Under the pieces are notes generated by a model, which saw only the letters and a list, made by a program, of their open reading frames with translations, had not been told where the DNA came from and made no database searches. This document shows positions 39,804 through 49,396 of a DNA stretch of 64,000 nucleotides, piece by piece. The position numbers were made by a program, and so were the translations under genes. Position 1 is the first letter of the stretch, and each line of letters opens with the position of its first letter. Where the stretch lies: assembly GCF_019317285.1 (NCBI RefSeq), contig NZ_CP079218.1:1-64000 (forward strand). The letters are read 5' to 3'. The stretch comes from Pedobacter sp. D749 (GTDB lineage Bacteria > Bacteroidota > Bacteroidia > Sphingobacteriales > Sphingobacteriaceae).

Positions 39804-41267
39804 TTACCTTTTTTCAATCTTCACTAGCCCTTGTCTTGTTGCTAAATATAGATTGCCTTTTTCATCAAGCGTCATGGTCGAAATGTAAGATGTTGGAATG
39901 TCAGAATTTTCATTATGATAATTTTCCCAACCATCTTTAAGATCATATCTTATTAATCCAGCTCTATCCGTTGAAATCCAAATCACATTTTCATTTTTGT
40001 CATAAACAACACAGTTGGTATGGTTAAATGGCATTCCAGAATTTTCTGTTGTAAACTGTTTGATAATTCCGTTAGCATAGCTAATTGCGATACCTTCATC
40101 ATTGTTTACTTTTCCTTTTTCTTTTCTTTCAAATTCGTATAGCGAAAAATAAAGGTTCCCGTTTTCATCTTCAGCCATTGAAGTAATGCACTTACCTTTT
40201 AACACTGTTGATGTGTTTTCAAAATTTGTTGCCTTTCCATTTTCATCAATCATTACTGTTCCGCTAAAAGTTCCGATCCAAATCCTGTTTTTTGAATCTC
40301 TTTTAGCATAAGTAACCCTGTTTGAAGGAAGCTCTTTAATTTTTGCTTTGTTAATATTCGACCATTTTCCATTTTTATAGATCGTCAACCCTTCATCAGA
40401 GCAGAAAAATACTTCGCTAGTTTTTGGATTATTTATTATTTCATATGCCCCATCAATCCCAATTTCAGTCGAATCGTGTTTTGTCCACTTAGTGTTGTCA
40501 AAACTGTAAATGTTTTTTGTTCCATATACCCATTTCACATTGTTATTGTCGGATGCAATTGCATAGTAAGAGAAAAACTTCCCTTTATCGGTTATATTTT
40601 GTTCAGCTTTTTTAAAATCTTTACCATCAAAAGTAACCAGGCCCTCATCAACAGTTAGCCAGATCAACCCATTTTTGTCAACAGTAATATTGTCATTCAT
40701 ATTGTTCGGAAGATTTGAATTTTTTGCATTCCAAACCGTTATTTTATAATTTTTTAAATGGTCGTTTTTATAATTGTAAGTTTTGTTGAATATTTCAGGA
40801 CTTGTTGGTTTGTCAAAAGACCTTTTGAACGATGAAATATCAACCCGTTCAATCTTTCCTATAATTTTGTTTTCATTTATGCTAAAAATCATGGTGATCG
40901 ATGATTTTTCTTCCTTTTTTCCTGCTGTTATTGCTGGTGTCCATTTTTTAAAATTATCCAGTTCTTCAATAATTTTTAATGAAATTGGATTTTTTGATTG
41001 GTCGGTGTGACTTAAAACACAAGCCTCGCCTTTTGAATCAATAAGAACTTGAAATTTAACTGCACCTTTTATTCCTGTAAGATTTAAAGATTCCTGTAAT
41101 TTGGTTTGTAGCTTCAAAAACTCTTGTTCCTCATACCCTGCCTTTACATCTCCACAATCAAGACAAAATTTGTCAGTTTTACAATTGTCCAATTTCACAG
41201 GAAAAATATTCTGAGCATTAAGACTCAATGAGAATACTGTTAATAAAATTAAAATTGTGTTTTTCAC
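39804..41267 (-). CDS. Exported beta-propeller protein (Reg_prop repeats)
   Basis: A 487-aa exported protein with signal peptide ending LNAQ (about 19). Residues ~30-150 resemble a TonB C-terminal-like module (VKFQVLIDSKGEACV, WTPAITAG). The remainder has two-component-regulator propeller repeats: LIWLTVDEGLVTFDG, RIWIGTFSGTVMID, VIWISTDRAGLIRYD, LYLATRQGLVKIE. Such propellers normally front hybrid sensor kinases, but no kinase is fused or adjacent here. Confidence 0.8.
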   Translation of the reverse strand: MKNTILILLTVFSLSLNAQNIFPVKLDNCKTDKFCLDCGDVKAGYEEQEFLKLQTKLQESLNLTGIKGAVKFQVLIDSKGEACVLSHTDQSKNPISLKIIEELDNFKKWTPAITAGKKEEKSSITMIFSINENKIIGKIERVDISSFKRSFDKPTSPEIFNKTYNYKNDHLKNYKITVWNAKNSNLPNNMNDNITVDKNGLIWLTVDEGLVTFDGKDFKKAEQNITDKGKFFSYYAIASDNNNVKWVYGTKNIYSFDNTKWTKHDSTEIGIDGAYEIINNPKTSEVFFCSDEGLTIYKNGKWSNINKAKIKELPSNRVTYAKRDSKNRIWIGTFSGTVMIDENGKATNFENTSTVLKGKCITSMAEDENGNLYFSLYEFERKEKGKVNNDEGIAISYANGIIKQFTTENSGMPFNHTNCVVYDKNENVIWISTDRAGLIRYDLKDGWENYHNENSDIPTSYISTMTLDEKGNLYLATRQGLVKIEKR

Positions 41268-41588
41268 TTGTTCTTTTGTTTACTGTTATTGGTTAATATT
41301 GATGTTATATCTAAATACGCGTAATCTTCTCATTATAGATGAGATACAATGTAAATATTTTAGGATGATCTCATACTTGCCCTTTTTGACTTATATTATA
41401 AATATTTAAAGAGGATCGGTGGAGCTAGAGCATGATCGTTAATTTAGTTCCACAAGATATCAATTTTCATCGGGAATGGTTATCAATTAATAAATAGACA
41501 GATGGTTTTTTAACCACTAAAACAGAACAGAAATTAAATGAAAACGGGCTTTATGAATTAAAAACATAAATCATTACATTTGCCTTTG

Positions 41589-41906
41589 GTGAAAAACTTT
41601 GTATTCCTTTTTTCTCTTTATCTGATCCTTCTGGGCCTAATGCCCTGCCAGGACAAGGAAGATATGGTTTCCAAGTCTCACACCGAAAGCTTTGTGCACA
41701 GCGATCAATCAAAAGCTGAACATATGCATGGCGAATCCTGTCCACCGTTCTGTAGCTGTGCCTGCTGTTCTGTCGGTCAGCACTTTCCATCCGAAAAGTT
41801 AACAAATCTTATTGTTCCGGTATTTCGGAAACCATACCCGGTTTTCCAGTGCTCGGCATTGAAAAAACAACCACTAGATATCTGGCAACCGCCTAAACTC
41901 GTTTAA
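41589..41906 (+). CDS. DUF6660-like Cys/His-rich small exported protein
   Basis: About 105 aa starting GTG AAA AAC; a TTG 9 bp upstream is the alternative. A hydrophobic lead (FVFLFSLYLILLGLMPC) precedes a His-rich stretch (HSDQSKAEHMHGE) and a cysteine cluster CPPFCSCACC. DUF6660-type genes precede CusA/CzcA efflux pumps in Bacteroidota, as here. The cluster suggests periplasmic metal binding. TACATTTG at 41575-41582 may be a -7 box, which would place the transcript start close to the start codon. Confidence 0.65.
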   Translation: MKNFVFLFSLYLILLGLMPCQDKEDMVSKSHTESFVHSDQSKAEHMHGESCPPFCSCACCSVGQHFPSEKLTNLIVPVFRKPYPVFQCSALKKQPLDIWQPPKLV

Positions 41907-42013
41907 TCAAATTTTCTACTCATGGCGATGCCCATGAAAACGTGCTATTTACACGCATATTTTGCACCATGATTGCAATGATGCCTGCTATTTATTGATT
42001 TTGATTATACACA

Positions 42014-45000
42014 ATGCTGAACAGAATAATACAATTCTCCATCAGGCAGAAACTGCTTGTGGGAATTATGATGCTGGCGCTGATTGCCTGGGGTATATAC
42101 TCCCTTAGACAGCTGCCCATAGATGCCCTTCCAGATATTACCAATAACCAGGTACAGATTATTACTTCCTCGCCAAGCAACGGTGCAGAAGATATTGAGC
42201 GCTTTGTAACCTATCCGGTAGAGCAAACCATGGCCACTATTCCTGGAATAGAAGAAATCCGTTCTTTTAGCAGGTTCGGCCTTTCAGTTGTGACAGTGGT
42301 TTTTAAGGAAAATGTAGAGATTTATTGGGCCAGGCAACAGGTGAGCGAAAGACTTACTGAAGTGGAAAGAGCCATTCCAAAGGGGATTGGTACACCTGAG
42401 ATTGCGCCATTAACTACCGGACTGGGAGAGATTTACCAGTACGTAATCCATCCCAAAAAAGGATATGAAAAAAAATACGATGCTACCGAGCTTCGCACCA
42501 TTCAAGACTGGATTGTTCGTCGCCAACTCCTGGGCGTAGAGGGCGTAGCTGATGTGAGCAGCTTTGGAGGGTACCTCAAACAGTATGAAATTGCCCTCAA
42601 TCCCGACAAGCTCAGAAGCATGGATATATCCATCAGCGATATCTTTAAGGCGCTTGAAAAAAACAATCAGAACACTGGCGGATCTTACATTGATAAGAAA
42701 CCCAATGCCTATTTTATCAGAAGCGAGGGATTGATCAACAGTATGGAAGACATTGAGAACATTGTTGTACGGACCAACGAAAATAGCATTCCCGTGCTGA
42801 TCAGAAATGTAGCTGAAGTAAGGATCGGTGCGGCCACCAGGTACGGTGCCATGACCAGAAACGATGAGGGTGAGGTAGTAGGGGCGGTAGTGATGATGCT
42901 AAAGGGCGCCAACTCTTCCAAGGTTATCGCAAACGTAAAAACCCGGATGGACCAGATTGCAAAGAATCTGCCTGAAGGCGTGGTTATAGAGCCATTTCTC
43001 GACCGCACAAAACTGGTCGACAGCGCTATTGGCACGGTGACCAAAAACCTGGCAGAAGGCGCATTGATTGTGATTTTTGTATTGGTACTGCTTTTGGGGA
43101 ATTTCCGCGCCGGACTGATTGTGGCTTCTGTTATTCCGCTTGCCATGCTTTTTGCCATATGCCTGATGAATCTTTTTGGCGTCAGCGGAAACCTGATGAG
43201 CCTTGGCGCTATAGATTTTGGACTAATTGTAGATGGAGCGGTAATCATCGTAGAGGCATCGCTTCATCATCTGGGTATCCGAAAAAACAAAAACAGGTTA
43301 AGCCAACAGGAGATGGATGCAGAGATTTTTGAATCTGCTTCCAAAATCCGTAACAGCGCAGCTTTCGGCGAGATCATTATCCTCATCGTTTACCTGCCAA
43401 TTCTGGCACTGGTTGGTATAGAAGGCAAGATGTTCAGGCCAATGGCCCAAACAGTGGCTTTTGCCATCCTCGGCGCTTTTATCTTGTCGTTAACTTATGT
43501 GCCGATGATGAGTGCGCTTTTCCTGAACAAAACCATCAGCACCAAAAGAAATACCTCAGACAGGATTATGTCCTTCTTTCAAAGGGTATATACCCCAATG
43601 CTCAATTTTGCACTTAGGGCAAGGGTGGCCGTTGTAGGCATTGCAATAGGATTATTTGCCGTGTGTCTTATTATTTTCAATTACCTGGGTGCAGAATTTA
43701 TTCCCACACTGGAGGAGGGTGACTTTGCTGTAGAAACACGGGTGCTTACTGGGAGTAGTCTTTCGCAAACCATTGAGGCAGCTACACGGGCATCAAAGGT
43801 ATTAAAAGCAAATTTTCCAGAGGTTAAGGAGGTGATCGGAAAGATCGGCTCTAGTGAAATTCCTACCGACCCAATGCCGGTAGAAGCCTGTGACCTGATC
43901 ATTATCTTAAAGGATAAAGGTGACTGGACAAATGCTTCGACGAGAGACGAGCTTGCAGGAAAGATGCAGGCCAAGCTTGAACAGTATATTCCTGGGGTTA
44001 CTTTCGGGTTTCAACAACCCATACAAATGCGTTTTAATGAACTCATGACTGGCGCCAGGCAGGATGTTGTAATCAAGGTTTATGGAGAGGATTTTTCAAA
44101 ATTAATTGCCTATGCAGTTAAGATCGGTGCTATAGCCAGAAAAATCGAGGGTGCACAGGATGTTTATGTGGAACAGGCTTCAGGACTTCCACAGGTCATC
44201 ATCAAATTTCATAGAGAAAAGATAGCGCAATTCGGCCTGAACATCGAGGATGTGAATACGGCTATCCGCTCAGGCTTTGCCGGAGAGGCTGCGGGACTTG
44301 TATTTGAGGGAGAAAAGAGGTTCGATATGGTGGTCCGCCTGGAAAAAGAAAACAGGCAGTCGCTGGAAGATGTAAAGAATCTGTTTGTAACAGCGCCGAA
44401 CGGTAATCAGATTCCCTTGGAGCAACTGGCTGATATTCAGTACAAGGAAGGACCAAATCAGATCCAGCGTGATGATGCAAAGCGGCGAATTACGGTCGGT
44501 TTTAATGTGAGGGGAAGAGATGTGGAAAGTGTTGTAAAGGAAATTGAGCAGAAGATTGATACAGAGGTTAAGTTTTTGCCAGGTTATTATCCAACTTTTG
44601 GCGGCACTTTTGAGAACCTGCAGGCAGCCACTAAAAGATTGGGTATTGCCGTGCCATTGGCACTATTGCTCATTTTATTGTTGCTTTATCTTACGTTTTC
44701 ATCGGTTAAACATGCGCTTTTAATTTTTACCGCAATTCCATTATCGGCGATTGGTGGCATATTGGCCCTATGGGTACGGGGCATGCCATTTAGCATCTCA
44801 GCGGGTATCGGCTTTATTGCACTTTTTGGTGTGGCGGTATTAAATGGTATCGTACTAATCAGTGAATTTAACAGGTTAAAAAAAGAAGGAATGAAAGATA
44901 TTCTCGAAATTATCAGAACAGGAACTTCGGTTAGGCTTCGTCCGGTTATTATGACGGCCCTTGTAGCCTCTCTGGGATTTCTTCCAATGGCTATCTCAGG

Positions 45001-46390
45001 CGGAAGCGGGGCTGAAGTGCAGCGCCCATTGGCAACGGTTGTTATCGGCGGACTAATCTCAGCAACATTGTTAACGCTTTTGGTGCTTCCAGTGCTTTAT
45101 ATCTGGGTAGAAAAAATGGGCAGAAAAAAAGTAAAAATAGCTCCGGTATCGGGAATAATTGTAGTGTTTATTACGCTGTTTGGATTTCAACCTGCTAAGG
45201 CCCAAACTGTGTTAACCCTTAAGCAGGCCGTATCTTCAGCACTGGAAAACAACAGGGCAATTAGCGGGGCTGACCTTGGTGTAGGGTTGCAACAGGCACT
45301 CAGGAAAAGCGCTTTCGAAATGCCTAAAACTGAAGTTTCTATGCTTTATGGACAGTATAACAGTCTGGTTAAAAACGACAACAACTTTACCGTTTCGCAA
45401 AACATTCCCTTCCCGACACTTTTCGCCGCAAATGCGGCATTAGGTGATGAACGCATCAAAGCAGGCCAGCTTCAGGTCGCTTCAAGTAAAAACGAGCTTA
45501 TTTATCAGGTTAAAACAGTTTACACCAATCTTCAGTACCTATATTCGAAAGAGAAACTGTTGCTGGAGCAAGACAGTATCTATAAGGGTTTTGTAAAATC
45601 GGCTTCGCTAAAGTACAAAACAGGCGAGGGCAACCTGCTTGAAAAGGTAGCCGCCGAGACACAGCTCAAGGATGTACAAAACCTGCTCGATCAGGATAGG
45701 TCTGACATTGAAATTTATAAAGCGCAGCTGGCTACACTTCTTGGCAAGGGCGGGTTATCGTTAATCGCCGACAAGTTTTTAAAAGAAACACCCGAGATTT
45801 CGATAGGCGATACGGCGCTTCTAAATGAAAATCCAGCCATTGCCTACTTCAGGCAGCAGATCGTGATTGCCGAAAAACAGCGAAAGGTAGAACTTGCCAA
45901 AGCATTACCCGATTTTACCTTGGGATATTTTAACCAGTCGCTAACTGGTTTTCAGAACGTTAATGGAAATGACGTTTTCTTTGGCCGTGACAAACGTTTC
46001 CAGGGCTTTCAGGTGGGCCTTTCTGTTCCGATATTTTACAGATCCTATTCTGCAAAGGCAAAGGCTGCATCAATTAATCGTGATATTGCTTCGAATGATC
46101 TGGAACTCCAGCAGCGAAAACTAACAGGCCAGTACCAGCAGGCCCTGGGCGAATACCTGAAAAACAGGAAACGTTACGATTATTTTATCACTTCGGCTAC
46201 AGCCAATGCGGCGTTGATCTTAAAAAATAGCCGGATTGCTTATCAGAACGGAGAAATAGGCTATTCGGAATACCTGTTAAACCTTAAACAGGCAAACGGT
46301 ATTTACGAAGGTTGCCTGATAGCCCTGCTCCAGTTAAGCCAGAGCATCAACCAGATAGAATTTTTAACCGGTAATAACCAATCATTTTAA
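42014..46390 (+). CDS. CusA/CzcA heavy-metal RND pump fused to a TolC-like outer-membrane factor
   Basis: A 1458-aa fusion. Residues 1 to ~1045 are a full heavy-metal-efflux RND transporter (N-terminal RQLPIDALPDITN, the GAIDFGLIVDGAVI helix with charged proton-relay Asp residues, and a second 6-helix half). After ~1047 comes a hydrophobic stretch ending FGFQPAKAQ and then a TolC-type domain from ~1064 (LTLKQAVSSALENNRAI, typical OEP helices). The AKAQ segment looks like a signal-peptidase site inside the fusion. It exports Cu, Zn, Co or similar; metal identity unknown. Confidence 0.9.
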   Translation: MLNRIIQFSIRQKLLVGIMMLALIAWGIYSLRQLPIDALPDITNNQVQIITSSPSNGAEDIERFVTYPVEQTMATIPGIEEIRSFSRFGLSVVTVVFKENVEIYWARQQVSERLTEVERAIPKGIGTPEIAPLTTGLGEIYQYVIHPKKGYEKKYDATELRTIQDWIVRRQLLGVEGVADVSSFGGYLKQYEIALNPDKLRSMDISISDIFKALEKNNQNTGGSYIDKKPNAYFIRSEGLINSMEDIENIVVRTNENSIPVLIRNVAEVRIGAATRYGAMTRNDEGEVVGAVVMMLKGANSSKVIANVKTRMDQIAKNLPEGVVIEPFLDRTKLVDSAIGTVTKNLAEGALIVIFVLVLLLGNFRAGLIVASVIPLAMLFAICLMNLFGVSGNLMSLGAIDFGLIVDGAVIIVEASLHHLGIRKNKNRLSQQEMDAEIFESASKIRNSAAFGEIIILIVYLPILALVGIEGKMFRPMAQTVAFAILGAFILSLTYVPMMSALFLNKTISTKRNTSDRIMSFFQRVYTPMLNFALRARVAVVGIAIGLFAVCLIIFNYLGAEFIPTLEEGDFAVETRVLTGSSLSQTIEAATRASKVLKANFPEVKEVIGKIGSSEIPTDPMPVEACDLIIILKDKGDWTNASTRDELAGKMQAKLEQYIPGVTFGFQQPIQMRFNELMTGARQDVVIKVYGEDFSKLIAYAVKIGAIARKIEGAQDVYVEQASGLPQVIIKFHREKIAQFGLNIEDVNTAIRSGFAGEAAGLVFEGEKRFDMVVRLEKENRQSLEDVKNLFVTAPNGNQIPLEQLADIQYKEGPNQIQRDDAKRRITVGFNVRGRDVESVVKEIEQKIDTEVKFLPGYYPTFGGTFENLQAATKRLGIAVPLALLLILLLLYLTFSSVKHALLIFTAIPLSAIGGILALWVRGMPFSISAGIGFIALFGVAVLNGIVLISEFNRLKKEGMKDILEIIRTGTSVRLRPVIMTALVASLGFLPMAISGGSGAEVQRPLATVVIGGLISATLLTLLVLPVLYIWVEKMGRKKVKIAPVSGIIVVFITLFGFQPAKAQTVLTLKQAVSSALENNRAISGADLGVGLQQALRKSAFEMPKTEVSMLYGQYNSLVKNDNNFTVSQNIPFPTLFAANAALGDERIKAGQLQVASSKNELIYQVKTVYTNLQYLYSKEKLLLEQDSIYKGFVKSASLKYKTGEGNLLEKVAAETQLKDVQNLLDQDRSDIEIYKAQLATLLGKGGLSLIADKFLKETPEISIGDTALLNENPAIAYFRQQIVIAEKQRKVELAKALPDFTLGYFNQSLTGFQNVNGNDVFFGRDKRFQGFQVGLSVPIFYRSYSAKAKAASINRDIASNDLELQQRKLTGQYQQALGEYLKNRKRYDYFITSATANAALILKNSRIAYQNGEIGYSEYLLNLKQANGIYEGCLIALLQLSQSINQIEFLTGNNQSF

Positions 46391-46401
46391 GCATAAATCT
46401 C

Positions 46402-47574
46402 ATGAGATCCATATATAAATATCTTATCCTGCTATCCTTCCCGTTTTATCTGGCTGGCTGCGGCCGTCCAGGTGAGGAAAAGGAACCTGAAAAAGAAACC
46501 ATTCACGAAAAAAGCGATACCATAACCCTTACCCCAGAGCAGCACAAGCTATCGGAAATTACCCTGGGAGATATCGAACTGAGGGAATTAAGTGGAACAA
46601 CAAAAGTAAACGGGATGCTCGACCTCCCCCCACAGAGCCTGGTATCTATTTCTACACCGCTGGAAGGGATTGTAAAAAGTACCAATATGTTGCAGGGAAA
46701 ACGCGTAGCCAAAGGAGAACTCGTAGCGGTAATGCAGAATCCGGAATTCATTCAGATGCAACAAGACTACCTGGATTATAAAAGCCAGCTGCAGTTCTTA
46801 AAGCAAGAACTCGATCGCCAGGAAGAATTGGCAAAGGAAAATGTAAATTCTAAAAAAGCATTGCAGAAAGCAAGGAGCGAATACCAGAGTGTAAGTGCAA
46901 GATTGCTGGGGCAACGTTCAAAACTTTCCATTATGAATATCAGTTTTCCGGCACTGGAAAAAGGAAAGATCCAGACAACTTTTAACCTCTATACACCAAT
47001 GGCGGGTTATGTTACACAGGTTAACACCAACATTGGCGCCTTTGCCAGTACAACCGATGTATTGTTCAAGATCGCCGATACCGAGCACCTGCATGCAGAG
47101 CTTACCATATTTGAAAAAGATGTACCCAAGCTTAAGCTTGGGCAGAAAGTCCGCTTTGTGCTGGCCAATGAGGAAAAAGAACGTATGGCTACGGTTTATC
47201 TCATCGGCAGGGAAATCAGTAAAGAGCGTACCGTACAAATTCACTGTCACCTGGACAAAGAGGATACACAGTTGCTTCCGGGCATGTACCTCAAGGCTTA
47301 TGTAGAAAGTGGCATGAACAAGGTAGAAGCATTACCCGATGCGGCAATTGTTGAATTTGAAGGCAAAAAAATCGTGTTTATCAATCAGCCTGCTGATAAA
47401 GGCAATAATACTTACCGGTATAGGATGATGGAAGTAAAAACAGGTGTTGCCGAGAATGGTTACACCCAGGTTTCTTTTGCCGGGCAAATTAATAATGCGA
47501 AGGTGGTGATCAAAGGCGCTTATGATCTTTTGAGTAAGGTAAAGAATACCGAAGAGGAGGGAGAAGGACATTAA
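46402..47574 (+). CDS. RND efflux periplasmic adaptor lipoprotein (CusB/CzcB-like)
   Basis: A 390-aa membrane-fusion protein. The N-terminus has a lipobox (FYLAGC, Cys20). A biotinyl-lipoyl half motif (VSISTPLEGIVKS), an alpha-hairpin (about 112-165) and a beta-barrel domain follow in the usual HlyD order. It starts 11 bp after the RND-TolC fusion stop and bridges pump and outer-membrane parts. Confidence 0.92.
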   Translation: MRSIYKYLILLSFPFYLAGCGRPGEEKEPEKETIHEKSDTITLTPEQHKLSEITLGDIELRELSGTTKVNGMLDLPPQSLVSISTPLEGIVKSTNMLQGKRVAKGELVAVMQNPEFIQMQQDYLDYKSQLQFLKQELDRQEELAKENVNSKKALQKARSEYQSVSARLLGQRSKLSIMNISFPALEKGKIQTTFNLYTPMAGYVTQVNTNIGAFASTTDVLFKIADTEHLHAELTIFEKDVPKLKLGQKVRFVLANEEKERMATVYLIGREISKERTVQIHCHLDKEDTQLLPGMYLKAYVESGMNKVEALPDAAIVEFEGKKIVFINQPADKGNNTYRYRMMEVKTGVAENGYTQVSFAGQINNAKVVIKGAYDLLSKVKNTEEEGEGH

Positions 47575-47837
47575 ATGTTTAAGCCAGGTTCATCCTTGGT
47601 AAGAATAGCTTAATCTATTGGCTATTTAGGGGTATTTGCGGTGATGGCCGTTAATTCTATTTGCATTAATGGTCAATTTTTTAGTTCAAACCAGGCCGCA
47701 AATCATATCTTGAAAACTAAATGTAACTGGCAGGTGTTAGGTATCATAAAGTAAATCAGTTAATTAAGCGGTAAAATGGGTAATCGCAATGTTGCTTACT
47801 GTTTTTGCTGAATAGGGACATATAGCTACAGGATAAT

Positions 47838-48956
47838 ATGAATACCAGAAGAGATTTTCTACAAAAAATGGGTGCATCAGCATTGATGCTGCAATTGGGG
47901 TCGATATCAGCATTTGCTAACGCTCCAGATCTTATCGAACAGCCTTACGAGGGTAGGGTGCTTAGGTTAGCTATTATGGGTTTAGGTGGATATGGCACCC
48001 GTGTAGCAGAAGCGATGAAGGCTTGTACCAGGGCGAAGCTGGTAGGTGTAATTAGTGGCACGCCTTCTAAAATTAAAGATTGGCAAACGAAGTATAATCT
48101 CCCTGAGAAGAATTGTTACAACTATGACAACTTTGATGAGGTTAAAAATAATCCGGACATAGATGCGATTTATGTGATTACGCCAAATGCATTGCACCAT
48201 AGTCAGGTTATTCGGGTTGCAAAAGCAGGAAAACATGCCATATGCGAGAAACCGATGGCATTGAATGCTAAAGAGGGACAGGAGATGATTGATGCATGCA
48301 AAAAAGCAAATGTAAAATTACTGGTTGGCTATAGGTTACATTTTGAGCCCCATACACTGGAGGTGATCAGAATGAGAAATGCTGGCGACTTCGGCAAGAT
48401 CAGGTTTTTCCAGGGACAATGTGGTTTTAAAGCAGGCGACCCTACACAGTGGCGATTAAACAAAGCGCTTGCAGGAGGTGGATCAATGATGGATATTGGA
48501 ATTTATGCCATTAACGGAGCCAGGTATATGGTGGGTGAAGAGCCAATTTGGGTGACGGCTCAGGAAACCAAGACCGACCCTGTAAAATTTAAAGAAGGGG
48601 TAGATGAAACCATACAATTTCAATTGGGTTTCCCGGGCGGTGCAGTAGCTTCCTGCTTGTCTAGTTATAACATCAACCACCTCGATCGATTTTTTATGAG
48701 CGGCGATAAGGGATTTGCAGAAATGCAACCGTCTACCGGTTATGGGCCGATCAAGGGTAGGACACATAAGGGTGAACTCATGCAACCCATAACTACGCAT
48801 CAAACGGTACAGCTGGATGAAATGGCCACTATTATTTTTGAAGATAAAAAGCCGGTAGTTCCTGTAAACGGCGAGGAAGGTTTGAAAGATCTTAAAATTA
48901 TTGACGCCATCTACCTGGCTGTAAAAACAGGAGGAAAGGTCAAACTTACTGTTTAG
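47838..48956 (+). CDS. Tat-exported Gfo/Idh/MocA family oxidoreductase
   Basis: A 372-aa NAD(P)-dependent oxidoreductase with a twin-arginine signal (MNTRRDFLQKMG). The Rossmann motif GLGGYGTR (about 50-57) and the family EKP motif in CEKPMALNAKEG are visible; the C-terminal alpha/beta domain has GGGSMMDIG. This resembles periplasmic glucose-fructose oxidoreductase. Substrate not predicted. A hairpin terminator follows about 110 bp later. Confidence 0.9.
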   Translation: MNTRRDFLQKMGASALMLQLGSISAFANAPDLIEQPYEGRVLRLAIMGLGGYGTRVAEAMKACTRAKLVGVISGTPSKIKDWQTKYNLPEKNCYNYDNFDEVKNNPDIDAIYVITPNALHHSQVIRVAKAGKHAICEKPMALNAKEGQEMIDACKKANVKLLVGYRLHFEPHTLEVIRMRNAGDFGKIRFFQGQCGFKAGDPTQWRLNKALAGGGSMMDIGIYAINGARYMVGEEPIWVTAQETKTDPVKFKEGVDETIQFQLGFPGGAVASCLSSYNINHLDRFFMSGDKGFAEMQPSTGYGPIKGRTHKGELMQPITTHQTVQLDEMATIIFEDKKPVVPVNGEEGLKDLKIIDAIYLAVKTGGKVKLTV

Positions 48957-49069
48957 CTAAGGGAAATTTAAGGTAGATTTATTGGACTAATGGGGGCGCT
49001 TGCCCAAATTCATAAAGAAATAAGCTTCAAGGTTCATATATTGAAGGTCTGGCGTGAGTAAACTTTCGT

Positions 49070-49101
49070 CCCAGGTAGACTCTCTGGGCGGTCTTTTGTT
49101 T
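49070..49101 (+). terminator. Terminator after the oxidoreductase
   Basis: CCCAG (49070-49074) pairs with CTGGG (49084-49088) around a 9-nt loop, followed by CGGTCTTTTGTTTTT. Moderate stem with a good T-tract. It is the last clear host feature before the prophage. Confidence 0.6.
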
Positions 49102-49298
49102 TTATATGTTTTTCATAGATTTAATAGGATTGTTTTGAACTTCTCTTATAGTGGTAAGAAAGTTAAACTGGTTGTATCATTTAATGGAAATAAGTGGGTT
49201 TAAATCAAATGTTCCATTATCAATACATAAAAAAGTGCAAAATTTGTGCGATTCTAAAGCCTAAACGCATATTTAGGTAAAAAGCAAAATAAAACGAG

Positions 49299-49379
49299 TT
49301 GTACCAATTAGTTGTATTTACTTATATTTATCTTGTAATCTTTAAATAGCCTTTAAAAGATTATTAAAGTTATCTTGTA
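49299..49379. promoter_or_regulatory. Candidate prophage left end: TTGTA array
   Basis: TTGTA occurs at 49299, 49312, 49333 and 49375, spaced 13, 21 and 42 bp; the last three are phased by whole helical turns and two share ATCTTGTA. Repeated short sites at the element end are expected for MuA-type transposase binding. Whether 49299 is the true terminus is unknown. Confidence 0.45.
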
Positions 49380-49396
49380 TACGCTTTAAAAAAGTA

